From DASZKW01 sp035552775 (GTDB taxonomy: Bacteria; Actinomycetota; Acidimicrobiia; Acidimicrobiales; Palsa-688), in assembly GCA_035552775.1 (NCBI GenBank), contig DASZKW010000019.1, positions 25,750 to 89,749 of the forward strand: a stretch of 64,000 nucleotides of DNA, given 5' to 3'. Position 1 is the stretch's first letter. Every line of letters begins with the position of its first letter. The translations under genes and the position numbers were made by a program. Below are positions 8,902 through 17,961 of the stretch, in pieces. A model generated the notes under the pieces. That model did no database searches. It was not told the DNA's origin and saw only the letters and a program-made list of their open reading frames with translations.

Positions 8902-9975
8902 GTGACCGCTTCAGACCCGTCGGATACCGCCCGAAACCCACAGCCGGTCCGTCGCGGCGCACGGTCGGTGCGCCGCCTCGACGCCTACCAGCGCGATCAC
9001 CGCTGGCTCGGTTTTCCCCTCGCCGTGCTCTACAAGTTCTACGACGACCAAGGGAACTTCCTCGCCGCCATCATCACCTACTACGGCTTCGTCTCCCTGT
9101 TCCCCTTGATGCTGCTTCTGGCCACCGTCTTGGGGATTGTGTTGAACGGTGACCCCGATCTGCAGGCCCGCGTGCTCCACTCGGCCGTGTCGCAGTTCCC
9201 GATCGTCGGCACCCAGCTCCAGCGGAACGTGCACTCCCTGGCCGGCAACGGCTTTGCCCTCGGCATCGGCGCCGCCGGCAGCTTGTACGGCGGGCTGGGG
9301 GTCGTCCAGGCCGGCCACAACGCCTTCAACCGGGTGTGGGCGGTCCCCCGCCGGGAAAGGCCAGACCCGCTCCACTCGCGGCTGCGCAGCCTGGCGCTGC
9401 TCCCCGTGCTCGGACTCGGTGTGCTGTTCACCACCGCCCTATCGGTGTTGACAGCCGACACGACGTCATTTCTCGGTGCCGCGGTGTGGGTCGTGGCCAT
9501 CCCCCTTTCCGTCGCGGTAAACATCGTGGTCTTCATATTGGCGTTCCGCCTCCTGACCGCGCGCGACCTGTCGGTGCGCGACGTGGCCGCAGGTGCGGTG
9601 GTGGCGGGCGTCACGTGGCAGGCTCTCCAAAGCGTCGGGGTGTACTACCTCGCCCACCGGCTGCGGGGAGCCAGTGCCGTCGCCGGCTTGTTCGGCATAG
9701 TCCTCGGCCTGGTGGCGTGGATCTACCTGCAGGCCGTAATCACCGTGATCTGCGCCGAGATCAACGTGGTGAGCGCCCGCCGTCTGTGGCCGCGATCCCT
9801 GGCCAGCCTGTTCGTCGACAACGCCGACCTGACCGCAGCGGACCGGGCCGCCTACGGCTCTTACGCGACAAGCGAGCGCTTCAAGGCATCCCAGCAGATC
9901 ACCGTGCGCTTCGACGACGCCGGCGAGGCGTGCGCCACCACGGCGGATTCGGATACCGCCCCGGTCCCCCAGTGA
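8902..9975 (+). CDS. YihY/BrkB-family integral membrane protein
   Basis: A 357-residue polytopic membrane protein of the YihY/virulence factor BrkB family, whose function is not settled. About six hydrophobic segments are visible, beginning with FLAAIITYYGFVSLFPLMLLLATVLGIVL (the family's conserved first part) and ending near VAWIYLQAVITVICAEIN, followed by a hydrophilic tail. The start is GTG at 8902, 13 bp after dapC, preceded by AGAGGCGA. It probably shares the dapC transcript. It converges on the methyltransferase gene with only 21 bp between stops. Confidence 0.85.
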   Translation: MTASDPSDTARNPQPVRRGARSVRRLDAYQRDHRWLGFPLAVLYKFYDDQGNFLAAIITYYGFVSLFPLMLLLATVLGIVLNGDPDLQARVLHSAVSQFPIVGTQLQRNVHSLAGNGFALGIGAAGSLYGGLGVVQAGHNAFNRVWAVPRRERPDPLHSRLRSLALLPVLGLGVLFTTALSVLTADTTSFLGAAVWVVAIPLSVAVNIVVFILAFRLLTARDLSVRDVAAGAVVAGVTWQALQSVGVYYLAHRLRGASAVAGLFGIVLGLVAWIYLQAVITVICAEINVVSARRLWPRSLASLFVDNADLTAADRAAYGSYATSERFKASQQITVRFDDAGEACATTADSDTAPVPQ

Positions 9976-9996
9976 TGACCGCGTCGATCCGGCAGT

Positions 9997-10644
9997 TCAT
10001 CGTTGCGGGCGGTGCAACACCGCCCACGTGCCCCATGCCGCATCCGCGGCCACGCCATCCCAGCGGCCGCCGAACGCCTCGTCCACATCCTCGGCAGCCA
10101 GGTAGATCGGTGTGGCGTCGCCCAGGCTGCTGAACCACACCAGCGCGCCGCCGGGCCTTACCACCCGGGCGATCTCGGCCGGGAACAGCAATGCGTTGAC
10201 CAGTACCGCGGCGTCCACGGTGGCGTCGGCGAGCGGCAGGCGGGCGGCGTCGGCGCGGACACGGAACCCGGCGTCGGGCGGTGCTTGGGCCAGCATCGCC
10301 GGCGACAGGTCGACCGCCAGCAGCGTGCGGCACTGCGTCGCCAGCCACGGGGTGGCCAGCCCGCTCCCCGACCCCACCTCCACCCAGCAGCCACGGGCGG
10401 TCGGGCCGCCCCGCTCGACGGCGTCGGCCAGAGGCGCGATCCGGGGCTGATCGGCGCGGGTGGTGTCCCATACCGATGCCAGGCCGTCGAAAACCTCGGT
10501 AACCCTGGCCGCCCTCTCCGGTGTCCAACCCCCCGGCTCGAAAGCGACCTGGCGGGTCACCTTGCGCATCGGGTGATCGGGCCCGGCCAGCTCCGGGCGC
10601 GGACCGACGGGCGCGGGGACGACCCTGTCGAGGTGACGGATCAC
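9997..10644 (-). CDS. Class I SAM-dependent methyltransferase, substrate unknown
   Basis: A 215-residue methyltransferase-domain protein. Motif I is seen as WVEVGSGSGLATPWLA, followed by the acidic LLAVDLSPAML (motif II), DAARLPLADATVDAAV and VVRPGGALVWFSS. These fix the Rossmann fold but not the substrate. An N-terminal part (WTPERAARVTEVFDGLASVWDTT) resembles small-molecule methyltransferases. The start is GTG at 10644, 84 bp from the divergent dapD, so both probably fire from that gap. Confidence 0.8.
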   Translation of the reverse strand: MIRHLDRVVPAPVGPRPELAGPDHPMRKVTRQVAFEPGGWTPERAARVTEVFDGLASVWDTTRADQPRIAPLADAVERGGPTARGCWVEVGSGSGLATPWLATQCRTLLAVDLSPAMLAQAPPDAGFRVRADAARLPLADATVDAAVLVNALLFPAEIARVVRPGGALVWFSSLGDATPIYLAAEDVDEAFGGRWDGVAADAAWGTWAVLHRPQR

Positions 10645-10728
10645 CCGCCCCAGTCAACCAGGGCGTGCCCACCCGCGGCACAACCGGCCGGGAGCCGGCA
10701 GCGCCTCCCGCCTATTAGCGTCGTCGCA

Positions 10729-11553
10729 ATGGCCGACCTGCGGGCGAGGATCAGCGAACTGTGGGAGCGCCGGGCGGACCTGGGACCGCGCGACGCGGAG
10801 GCGGCCGCGACCGTACGGGAGGCCGTCGACCTCCTCGACCGTGGGGAGGCGCGCGTCGCCGAGATCGACGCCGGGGACAGGGTGGTGGTGCACGAGTGGT
10901 TGAAGCAGGCCATCCTCATGCTGTTCCGGACCAGGGCACTCGAGACGGTAGAGGCCGGCCCCTTCGAGTACGTCGACAAGCTGCCCCTGAAGCGAGACTT
11001 CGCCGCCGCCGGGGTGCGGGTGGTCCCGGGGGCGTCGGCGCGGTGGGGGAGCTACCTGGAGCGGGGCGTGGTCATGATGCCGAGCTACGTCAACATCGGC
11101 GCCCGTGTGGGGGCGAACACCATGGTCGACACGTGGGCGACGGTGGGGTCGTGCGCACAGATCGGGGCCAACGTCCACCTTTCCGGCGGTGTCGGGATCG
11201 GCGGGGTCCTCGAACCCCCGCAGGCCGCCCCCGTGGTCGTGGAGGACGAGGCGCTCATCGGGAGCCGCTGCATGATCACCCAGGGCGCCCGGGTGGGGCG
11301 CGGCGCCGTCCTCGGCGAGGGCTGCATACTCAACCGGGGGATCCCGGTGATCGACGCCGCCACCGGCGCGGAGCTGTCCAGGGGCGTCGTCCCCCCGTGG
11401 TCGGTGGGGATCGGCGCCAGCCGGGCGCGGGAGTACCCGGGGGGCACGTTCGGCCTGCCTTGCATCCTGGTGGTCAGGCGCCTGAGCGAGGGAACACGTC
11501 ACGACACCGCCCAGCTCAACGACATGCTGCGCGAGCACGGCGTCGCCATCTGA
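10729..11553 (+). CDS. dapD: 2,3,4,5-tetrahydropyridine-2,6-dicarboxylate N-succinyltransferase DapD
   Basis: Catalyses the succinylation that commits tetrahydrodipicolinate to the succinylase branch, using succinyl-CoA. The left-handed beta-helix hexapeptide region is seen from about residue 105 (MMPSYVNIGARVGANTMVDTWATVG) to about 210. GGVGIGGVLEPPQA and EDEALIGSRCMI are typical of DapD. The ATG at 10729 is chosen because the family N-terminus begins there; the longer open frame upstream is the antisense of the methyltransferase gene. The product is 274 residues. dapE follows 102 bp downstream. Confidence 0.93.
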   Translation: MADLRARISELWERRADLGPRDAEAAATVREAVDLLDRGEARVAEIDAGDRVVVHEWLKQAILMLFRTRALETVEAGPFEYVDKLPLKRDFAAAGVRVVPGASARWGSYLERGVVMMPSYVNIGARVGANTMVDTWATVGSCAQIGANVHLSGGVGIGGVLEPPQAAPVVVEDEALIGSRCMITQGARVGRGAVLGEGCILNRGIPVIDAATGAELSRGVVPPWSVGIGASRAREYPGGTFGLPCILVVRRLSEGTRHDTAQLNDMLREHGVAI

Positions 11554-11655
11554 TGGTTGGGGAAAGGGCGAACCTGTCGGTGCCCGCCGCCCGTCGCCGC
11601 CCGTGAGCGAACCGACCGGCACAGGTTGGTGCATCATCCAGCGGATGGTGAACCA

Positions 11656-12735
11656 ATGACCGATCTGCTGGCTGCCACCGCGGAGCTCATCGCCATCGCC
11701 TCGGTGAGCCACGACGAGGCGGCCATCGCCGACCACGTGGACGAGCGCCTGCGCGCCGTGCCGTGGTTGAGCGTCGAACGGGTCGGGGCCAACGTCGTCG
11801 CCCGTACCCACCTCGGGCGGCCCCAGCGCCTTGTCCTCGCCGGCCACCTCGACACCGTGCCCCCGGCGGAGTCCGTGCCGGGGGGCGCCACCTCCCGGCC
11901 CCGCCTGGACGGGGACACCCTGTGGGGGCTCGGGGCGGCCGACATGAAGGGCGGTCTGGCGGTGATGATCGAACTGGCCGCGGGCGTGGCGGAGCCGGCG
12001 GTCGACCTGACGTTCGCGTTCTACGCGGGCGAGGAGGTGGCGAGGGTCCACAACGGGCTGCTCGCCGTGGCCGCCGCCCGCCCCGACCTGCTGGCCGGTG
12101 ACGCCGCCGTCCTCGGTGAGCCCACCTGCGCGCGCGTGGAGGCGGGTTGCCAGGGGGTCCTCAAGTTGGCCGTGACCCTGGCCGGGCACCGGGCTCACAG
12201 CGCCAGGCCGTGGACGGGTGTCAACGCCATTCACCGCCTGGCACCGTTGCTCGACGCGGTGAGGGCATTCCCCGACCGGACGCCGCTGATCGCAGGGTGC
12301 CGGTACCGGGAGTCGCTCCAGGCCGTCGCGGTCGAAGGAGGCGTGGCGGCCAATGTGGTCCCCGACACGGTGACGTTGACCCTCAACCACCGCTTCGCGC
12401 CGGACCGCGACGCGCCGGGCGCGGAGGCGGCCCTGCGCTCGCTGCTGGCGCCGGTCCTCGAAGCCGGTGATCGCCTGGAGGTGGTGGACTCGTCGCCGCC
12501 GGCGCCTCCAGGGCTCGACCATCCGCTGCTGGCCGAACTTGTGACGGCTACAGGATCGCCGCCGAGAGCAAAGCTGGGCTGGACGGACGTGGCGTTCTTC
12601 GCCGAGCGCGCCATCCCCGCCGTCAACTTCGGACCAGGGGATCCAGAGCTCGCCCACAGCGCCGCCGAACGCGTCGAGCGCGCTCAGCTCGAAGCCGCCC
12701 TATTCGCCCTCCGCCGGGTGATCATGGCGCCGTAG
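11656..12735 (+). CDS. dapE: Succinyl-diaminopimelate desuccinylase DapE (M20 metallopeptidase)
   Basis: Hydrolyses N-succinyl-LL-diaminopimelate to succinate and LL-DAP, the substrate of DapF. Di-zinc ligands and catalytic residues of the M20 family are in place: His64 (AGHLDTVP), Asp96 (AADMKGG), Glu126-Glu127 (YAGEEV), Glu155 (LGEPTC) and His334 (ELAHS). ATG at 11656 gives 359 residues. A second, broken copy of its 3' two thirds lies at 20491-21249. It converges on gcl with 36 bp between. Confidence 0.93.
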   Translation: MTDLLAATAELIAIASVSHDEAAIADHVDERLRAVPWLSVERVGANVVARTHLGRPQRLVLAGHLDTVPPAESVPGGATSRPRLDGDTLWGLGAADMKGGLAVMIELAAGVAEPAVDLTFAFYAGEEVARVHNGLLAVAAARPDLLAGDAAVLGEPTCARVEAGCQGVLKLAVTLAGHRAHSARPWTGVNAIHRLAPLLDAVRAFPDRTPLIAGCRYRESLQAVAVEGGVAANVVPDTVTLTLNHRFAPDRDAPGAEAALRSLLAPVLEAGDRLEVVDSSPPAPPGLDHPLLAELVTATGSPPRAKLGWTDVAFFAERAIPAVNFGPGDPELAHSAAERVERAQLEAALFALRRVIMAP

Positions 12736-12771
12736 TACACCGAGCCAGGTTCCCGGGAGGGGCCTGTTTGT

Positions 12772-14571
12772 CTAGTCGCGCTCGGGGATGTTGTCGGCCA
12801 GTCCACTGGCCCACTCGGGCTCGCCCTCCTCGACGGGCTCGTACTCGTTGATGTTGTCGATGGACTTGCCCATCGCCGCGTCCGCCTCCCGCTCGACGAT
12901 GATCTCGACCAGGGCCGGCACGCGGGCCTCCCCGCTGGCTCGGATCGCCCACTCGATGGCCGGCTTGATCTCGTCCGGCGACGTCACCCGCCGCCCCAGC
13001 GCGCCCATCGCCTGCATGACCGCGACGTGGTCCATGCCCAGGGCGCCGTTCGGGCCTTCATAGCCGATGTCGACGCCGAAGTTCATGTCGTACTGGTACT
13101 TCTCGGGTTGGCGGATCAGGCTCATGTACCCGTTGTTCAGCATCACCAGGACGTACGGAACGTGGTACTGCACGGCGACGGCGATCTCCTCCATGAGGAA
13201 CCCGAAGGAGTAGTCGCCGACCACGCCGACGACGAGGTTGTCGGGCCGGGCGAGCTTGGCGCCGATGCAAGCGGGGACCTCCCAGCCGAGGGGTCCGGCC
13301 TGGCCGCAGCACAGGTAGTGGCGTGGCTTGTAGGTCTTCTGGAACTGGCCGCTCCAGATCTGGTACAGCCCGATGGCGGTGACGATGATCTCTTCGCCGT
13401 CGAACAGGTCGTTCATCTCCTTGAACACCCGCTGCGGCTTGATCGGCACGTCGTCGAAGTCCATCTTGCGCAGCAGCGTCGAGCGCAGCTCGTAGACGCG
13501 CTCCACCCAGGGGCCCGGGTCGCGCGCCTCCGTCATGTCGCGTGCCGCCTCGAGGAGCGCCTCGAACGCCAACTTGGCGTCGGAGACGATGCCAAGGTGG
13601 GGGCGGAAGACCCTGCCGATCTGTCCCGGCTCGATGTCGACGTGGACGAACGTGCGATCGCCCCGGTAGACCTCGAGATCACCCGTGTGGCGCTCGGCGA
13701 AGCGAGCGCCGATGGCGAGGACGAAGTCGCTCTCGAGGAAGAGCTGGTTGGCGAAGCGCTGGCTCGTCTGGATGCCGACGATGCCCGCGTACAGGGGATG
13801 GTCCTCGGGGATCGAGCCCTTGGCCATGTAGGTCGGGGTGACGGGCACCTGCAGGTACTCGGCCAGCTCCACGAGGGCGTCGGACGCGTCCGAGATGATG
13901 ACCCCGCCGCCGGGCATGACCATCGGGCGCTCGGCCGCCAGCAGCATCTCCATGGCCTTGCGGACCGCAGTCGGGCTGGGCTTGGGCGGTTCCACCGGCA
14001 GCCGCTGGTCGAGTTCCGCCTCGTACTCGACCTCCTGCTCCTTGGTCACGTCGAGCGGCAGATCGATGAGCACCGGCCCGGGCCGTCCGCTGCGGGCGAT
14101 GCGAAAGGCCTCGCGGAACACCCACGGGATCTGGGCCGTCTCCTTGACCTGCACCGACCACTTGGTGACAGGCTTGGCGATCTCGACGATGTCGACGGCC
14201 TGGAACGCCTCCTTGTGGAGCAGATGGGTCGGGGCCTGCCCGGTGATGCAGATGATCGGTACCGAGTCGGCCCAGGCCGTGTAGAGGCCGGTGATCATGT
14301 TGGTGCCGGCCGGGCCCGACGTCCCGATCGCCACGCCCACGCCGCCGGTCACCCGAGCCAGGGCGTCGGCGGCGTGGGTGCCGCCTTCCTCGTGGCGAAC
14401 GGCGATGTGGCGGATCTTCTCCGACTTGGCCAGGGCCTGGTAGAGGGGGAGGATCGCCGCCCCCGGGATCCCGAACACGAGCTCGACGCCCTCGTCCTCC
14501 ATGATCTGGACGGCCGCCTCCATCACCTTGACCCGGTTGAGACGGTTTGCGCTCCTCTGGTCGCCGCTCAT
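12772..14571 (-). CDS. gcl: Glyoxylate carboligase (tartronate-semialdehyde synthase)
   Basis: A ThDP-dependent enzyme joining two glyoxylates to tartronate semialdehyde with loss of CO2. It reads like Gcl throughout: GTSGPAGTNMITGLY, CITGQAP, FQAVDIVEIAKPVTKW, GRPGPVLIDLPLDV, CGQAGPLGWEVPA and the ThDP motif GDYSFGFLMEE...LNN. At 599 residues it has the expected length. Unlike E. coli Gcl, which has Val51 where other ThDP enzymes carry the catalytic Glu, this protein has Glu61 in VRHEEGG. The ATG at 14571 is 5 bp after the stop of glxR, so gcl is the last gene of the hyi-glxR-gcl unit. A sulfoacetaldehyde or acetolactate enzyme is less likely given the Gcl-specific segments and the neighbours. 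Confidence 0.9.
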   Translation of the reverse strand: MSGDQRSANRLNRVKVMEAAVQIMEDEGVELVFGIPGAAILPLYQALAKSEKIRHIAVRHEEGGTHAADALARVTGGVGVAIGTSGPAGTNMITGLYTAWADSVPIICITGQAPTHLLHKEAFQAVDIVEIAKPVTKWSVQVKETAQIPWVFREAFRIARSGRPGPVLIDLPLDVTKEQEVEYEAELDQRLPVEPPKPSPTAVRKAMEMLLAAERPMVMPGGGVIISDASDALVELAEYLQVPVTPTYMAKGSIPEDHPLYAGIVGIQTSQRFANQLFLESDFVLAIGARFAERHTGDLEVYRGDRTFVHVDIEPGQIGRVFRPHLGIVSDAKLAFEALLEAARDMTEARDPGPWVERVYELRSTLLRKMDFDDVPIKPQRVFKEMNDLFDGEEIIVTAIGLYQIWSGQFQKTYKPRHYLCCGQAGPLGWEVPACIGAKLARPDNLVVGVVGDYSFGFLMEEIAVAVQYHVPYVLVMLNNGYMSLIRQPEKYQYDMNFGVDIGYEGPNGALGMDHVAVMQAMGALGRRVTSPDEIKPAIEWAIRASGEARVPALVEIIVEREADAAMGKSIDNINEYEPVEEGEPEWASGLADNIPERD

Positions 14572-14575
14572 GGAC

Positions 14576-15481
14576 CTAGGAGAGCGCCTCGGTGGCCTCG
14601 CCGATCTTGTGCTGGGCGGCGTCCTCGATCGCGGTGAGCAGCGCCGAGTGGTCGAGCCCGCCACGGTTCTTGACCTGGAGCTCCTGGAGCATCTGGTCGA
14701 CGAAGGCGGTCACCGGCAGGGGCACACCCACCTCACGCGCTGTTGCCAGGGCGATGCCCAGATCCTTGTGGTGCAGCTCGGCGCGGAAGCCGGGCTCGAA
14801 GTCGTGTCCGAGCATTTTGTCGCGCTTTTGGTCCATGACCTTGGTGCCGGCGAGGCCGCCGGACACGGCCTCGATGATTTTGGCCGGGTCGACGCCCGCC
14901 TTCGACCCCAGCACGAGTGCCTCGCTCACGCCCTCGATGACGATGCCGACGATGACCTGGTTGCACGCCTTGACGATCTGGCCCGAGCCCGCGGCGCCGA
15001 CGTGGGTCGCCGTGCCCAGCGGTTCGAAGAGCGGCCTGGCCCGGTCGAAGTCCTCCTCGGCGCCCCCGACCATGAGGGCGAGGTCGCCGCTGATGGCCCC
15101 GGGCTCACCCCCACTGATCGGGGCGTCGAGCATCTTCACGCCCTTCTCGCCGGCCTCTCGGGCCAGCTCTTTGGTGACGAGCGGGGAGATGGTGCTCATG
15201 TCGATGAGGATATTGCCGTCATTGGCGCCGGCGAGGAGCCCTTCTTCGCCGCGGTACACCTTTTCGACCTCGGCCGAGGCGGGCAGACAGGTGATGACGA
15301 CGTCGCACTGCTCGGCGATCGCCTTGTAGGTGTCGGCGGTCCCAGCCCCTTCCTCCGTCAGCTCGTCGGCTTTGCTGCTTCCGCTGTAGACGACGAGCTT
15401 GTGGCCCGCCTTGATGAGGTTCTTGGCCATGGGCTTGCCCATGATCCCGAGACCGACGAACCCGACCTTGCCCTCGGCCAC
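14576..15481 (-). CDS. glxR: 2-hydroxy-3-oxopropionate (tartronate semialdehyde) reductase
   Basis: An NAD(P)H-dependent beta-hydroxyacid dehydrogenase family enzyme, expected to reduce tartronate semialdehyde to D-glycerate. The Rossmann signature GFVGLGIMGKPMAKNL is at the N-terminus; DAPISGGEPGA, GSGQIVKACNQ (with the catalytic Lys) and HHKDLGIAL are the other family motifs. It has 301 residues. The start is GTG at 15481, with GAGGAGG about 8 bases upstream. Its place between hyi and gcl decides the substrate among the related reductases. Confidence 0.9.
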   Translation of the reverse strand: MAEGKVGFVGLGIMGKPMAKNLIKAGHKLVVYSGSSKADELTEEGAGTADTYKAIAEQCDVVITCLPASAEVEKVYRGEEGLLAGANDGNILIDMSTISPLVTKELAREAGEKGVKMLDAPISGGEPGAISGDLALMVGGAEEDFDRARPLFEPLGTATHVGAAGSGQIVKACNQVIVGIVIEGVSEALVLGSKAGVDPAKIIEAVSGGLAGTKVMDQKRDKMLGHDFEPGFRAELHHKDLGIALATAREVGVPLPVTAFVDQMLQELQVKNRGGLDHSALLTAIEDAAQHKIGEATEALS

Positions 15482-15497
15482 TTGTGCCTCCTCGTTG

Positions 15498-16310
15498 CTA
15501 GAGATTGAGATCCTCTACCCCCACGGCGCCCCCGCGCTTGTCCTGCGGCAACCACGCCAGGCTCTCCTCGGTCGTGTCGGTGGTGGGCTTGTACTCGAGG
15601 CCGATCCAGCCCTCATAGGACAGCTCCTCGATGGCGCTGAGGATGTAGCGGTAGTTGAGCTCGCCCGAGCCCGGTTCGCCCCGGTCGGGGGAGTCGGCCA
15701 CCTGGATGTGGGTGATCCGGCCGGCGTGCTCCCGCAGCGTCGCGACGATGTTCCCCTCCATGCGTTGCATTTGGTAGATGTCGTACTGCAGTTTCACGTT
15801 CTCGCGCTCGACCCGCTCTATGAACGCGACGGCGGCCTCGGTGCTCGACAGCAGGTACGGTCCGTTCTCGAAGGTGTTGACGGCCTCGATCATCACCTCG
15901 ATGCCGTGCTGGGCGGCCTGGTCCGCGGCCCAGGCGATGTTGTCGCGGGCCAGATCGAGCTGCTCGTCGGTGTCGACGCCTTCCAGCTCGAGACCCACCA
16001 GGGCATTGAGCCGGGGACATCCGACGCTCCGAGCCAGGTCGAGGGCGACGGGGACGTTGTCACGGAACTCCTGCTTGCGGCCGGGGTCGCTCACGAGACC
16101 CCGGTCACCGCCCGGCATGTCGCCGGCGTCGAAGTTGAAAAGCGCTACCTGGAGCCCGACGTCTTTTATGGCCGACTCGACGCGACCCAGATCCTCGCCG
16201 GACGGCCACCAGAACTCCACGGCGCGGAACCCAGCGTCGGCACTGCGGGCAAAGCGCTCTACGAAGTCGACCTCCTTGAACAGCATCGACAGATTCGGGC
16301 AAAACCGCAC
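15498..16310 (-). CDS. hyi: Hydroxypyruvate isomerase
   Basis: A TIM-barrel sugar-phosphate-isomerase-like protein that interconverts hydroxypyruvate and tartronate semialdehyde. Family features are MRFCPNLSMLF at the N-terminus, VEFWWPSGED, IEAVNTFENGPYLL (metal-binding Glu), LQYDIYQMQRMEGN, HIQVADSPDRGEPGSGELNY and IGLEYKP. It has 270 residues and starts at GTG 16310, with GGGAG upstream. It is the first gene of the minus-strand glyoxylate operon, diverging from glcD. Confidence 0.9.
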   Translation of the reverse strand: MRFCPNLSMLFKEVDFVERFARSADAGFRAVEFWWPSGEDLGRVESAIKDVGLQVALFNFDAGDMPGGDRGLVSDPGRKQEFRDNVPVALDLARSVGCPRLNALVGLELEGVDTDEQLDLARDNIAWAADQAAQHGIEVMIEAVNTFENGPYLLSSTEAAVAFIERVERENVKLQYDIYQMQRMEGNIVATLREHAGRITHIQVADSPDRGEPGSGELNYRYILSAIEELSYEGWIGLEYKPTTDTTEESLAWLPQDKRGGAVGVEDLNL

Positions 16311-16340
16311 GATTTATTCTCCCGAACCGGAAGGGCCACC

Positions 16341-16348
16341 TTGCGCAA
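16341..16348. promoter_or_regulatory. Palindrome TTGCGCAA between hyi and glcD, candidate operator
   Basis: An 8-bp perfect palindrome in the 167-bp gap between the divergent hyi and glcD starts. It could bind a regulator controlling both arms of the glycolate pathway. No regulator gene is present nearby, and a palindrome this short can arise by chance. Confidence 0.25.
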
Positions 16349-16477
16349 CGAACCTTAGGCCCGTCGTCGATAGGGGGTCAAGGGTGGACGGGGATGTCCG
16401 CGACCGGCCCGGACCGGCTGGGCCTCCGGGTGCAAATCGCTCGGCAGCCGAGCATGGCGATCCCAACTTCGGGAATA

Positions 16478-17959
16478 ATGAGCGTGGACGAGGGTGCGAG
16501 GTGCCAGGTGATCGACCCCGGGCTGGTTGAGCGACTCAGGGGCATCTCGGGGGGCGAACACGTCCTGACCGACACCCATGAGCTGAGGACCTACGAGTCC
16601 GACGGCCTGAGACACTACCGGTCGCCGCCACCCGTCGCGGTGCTGGCCGGCTCCGCGGACGAGGTGCGCGACATCGTCCGCGCCTGCCACGAGGCCAGGA
16701 CGCCGTGGGTGGCCCGGGGCGCCGGCACGGGGCTGTCCGGCGGCGCTCTGCCCATCGAGGACGGCGTGCTCATCGTGCTCACGCGCCTCAACCGCATTCT
16801 CGAAGTCGACCTCGACAACCAACGCGTCGTCGTCGAGCCCTGCGTCACCAACGCGGCCGTCTCCAAGGCGGTCGGCCCCGCCCACTTCTACCCCCCCGAC
16901 CCCTCGAGCCAGGTCGTGTCGACCATCGGCGGGAACGTGGCCGAGAACTCCGGCGGCCTTCACTGCTTCAAGTACGGGTTCACGACGAACTACGTGACCG
17001 GGCTCAGGGTCGTGCTCCCTGACGCAGAGGTCGTGACCCTGGGAGGAAAGGAGCTCGATCGGCCCGGCTACGACCTCATCGGCGCCTTCGTGGGCTCCGA
17101 GGGGACCCTCGGCATCGCCACCGAGATCACGCTCAGGGTGATTCCGCTGGCGGAATCGCACGAGACCACTGTCGCCTACTTCGATGGGATCGAGCAGGCC
17201 GGCCAAGCCGTCAGTGACATCGTGGCCCGCGGGATCGTGCCGGCGGCGATCGAGATCATGGACAAGCTCACGATCGAGGCAACCGAGAACTGGACACACG
17301 CCGGGTACCCCCTTGACGTGGGCGCCGCCCTCATCGTCGAGCTCGACGGGCCGCAGGCCGAGTGTGACGCCCGCTCGGGTGACGTGCTGGAGATCTTCGA
17401 GAAGGCGGGAGCGTCGGGCACGCGTGTGGCCGGCAACGAAGAGGAGCGGGCGCTGATCTGGAAGGCGCGCAAGGCCGCCTTCGGCGCCATGGGCTACCTC
17501 TCGCCGTACTACTACGTGCAGGACAGCGTCATCCCCCGGACCCGTCTGGCCGAGATCCTGGGTCGGATCGGGGAGCTGTCCGAGGAATACGGCTTGAGGA
17601 TCGCCAATGTCTTCCATGCCGGGGACGGCAACCTGCATCCGCTGGTGTGCTTCGATGCCAGGAACCCGGGGGAGTCGGAGCGGGCGGAGGAGGTCGCCGG
17701 GCTGATCCTCACCGCCTGCGTGGAGGCGGGTGGCTCCATCACGGGCGAGCACGGCGTGGGAGTCGACAAGAAGAAGCACATGACCGAGATGTTCTCGGAG
17801 CAGGACCTGGATGCCTTCCAGCGGTTGCGATGCGCGTTCGACCCCGATCAGCGCGCCAACCCCGGCAAGGTGATGCCCACCCCCAGGCTCTGTGGTGAGG
17901 TCCCGGGCCCGTACCGCAAGCACCCGCTCGAACAGGCCGGCGTGGCGGAGCGGTTCTGA
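16478..17959 (+). CDS. glcD: Glycolate oxidase FAD-binding subunit GlcD
   Basis: The FAD subunit that oxidises glycolate to glyoxylate within a GlcDEF complex. The PCMH-type FAD domain is seen in ARGAGTGLSGGALP and DPSSQVVSTIGGNVAENSGG; the C-terminal FAD-oxidase domain has NVFHAGDGNLHP and GEHGVGVDKKK. ATG at 16478 gives 493 residues and matches the usual N-terminus (VIDPGLVERLRGI); an in-frame ATG at 16454 is possible. glcE begins 2 bp after its stop. The related D-lactate dehydrogenase family is excluded mainly by the adjacent glcE, glcF and glyoxylate genes. Confidence 0.9.
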   Translation: MSVDEGARCQVIDPGLVERLRGISGGEHVLTDTHELRTYESDGLRHYRSPPPVAVLAGSADEVRDIVRACHEARTPWVARGAGTGLSGGALPIEDGVLIVLTRLNRILEVDLDNQRVVVEPCVTNAAVSKAVGPAHFYPPDPSSQVVSTIGGNVAENSGGLHCFKYGFTTNYVTGLRVVLPDAEVVTLGGKELDRPGYDLIGAFVGSEGTLGIATEITLRVIPLAESHETTVAYFDGIEQAGQAVSDIVARGIVPAAIEIMDKLTIEATENWTHAGYPLDVGAALIVELDGPQAECDARSGDVLEIFEKAGASGTRVAGNEEERALIWKARKAAFGAMGYLSPYYYVQDSVIPRTRLAEILGRIGELSEEYGLRIANVFHAGDGNLHPLVCFDARNPGESERAEEVAGLILTACVEAGGSITGEHGVGVDKKKHMTEMFSEQDLDAFQRLRCAFDPDQRANPGKVMPTPRLCGEVPGPYRKHPLEQAGVAERF

Positions 17960-17961
17960 CG

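Noticed and set aside
13027..14637. A 536-codon open frame on the plus strand
   Set aside because: Antisense to gcl, which has clear ThDP-enzyme motifs over its full length; the plus frame has none.
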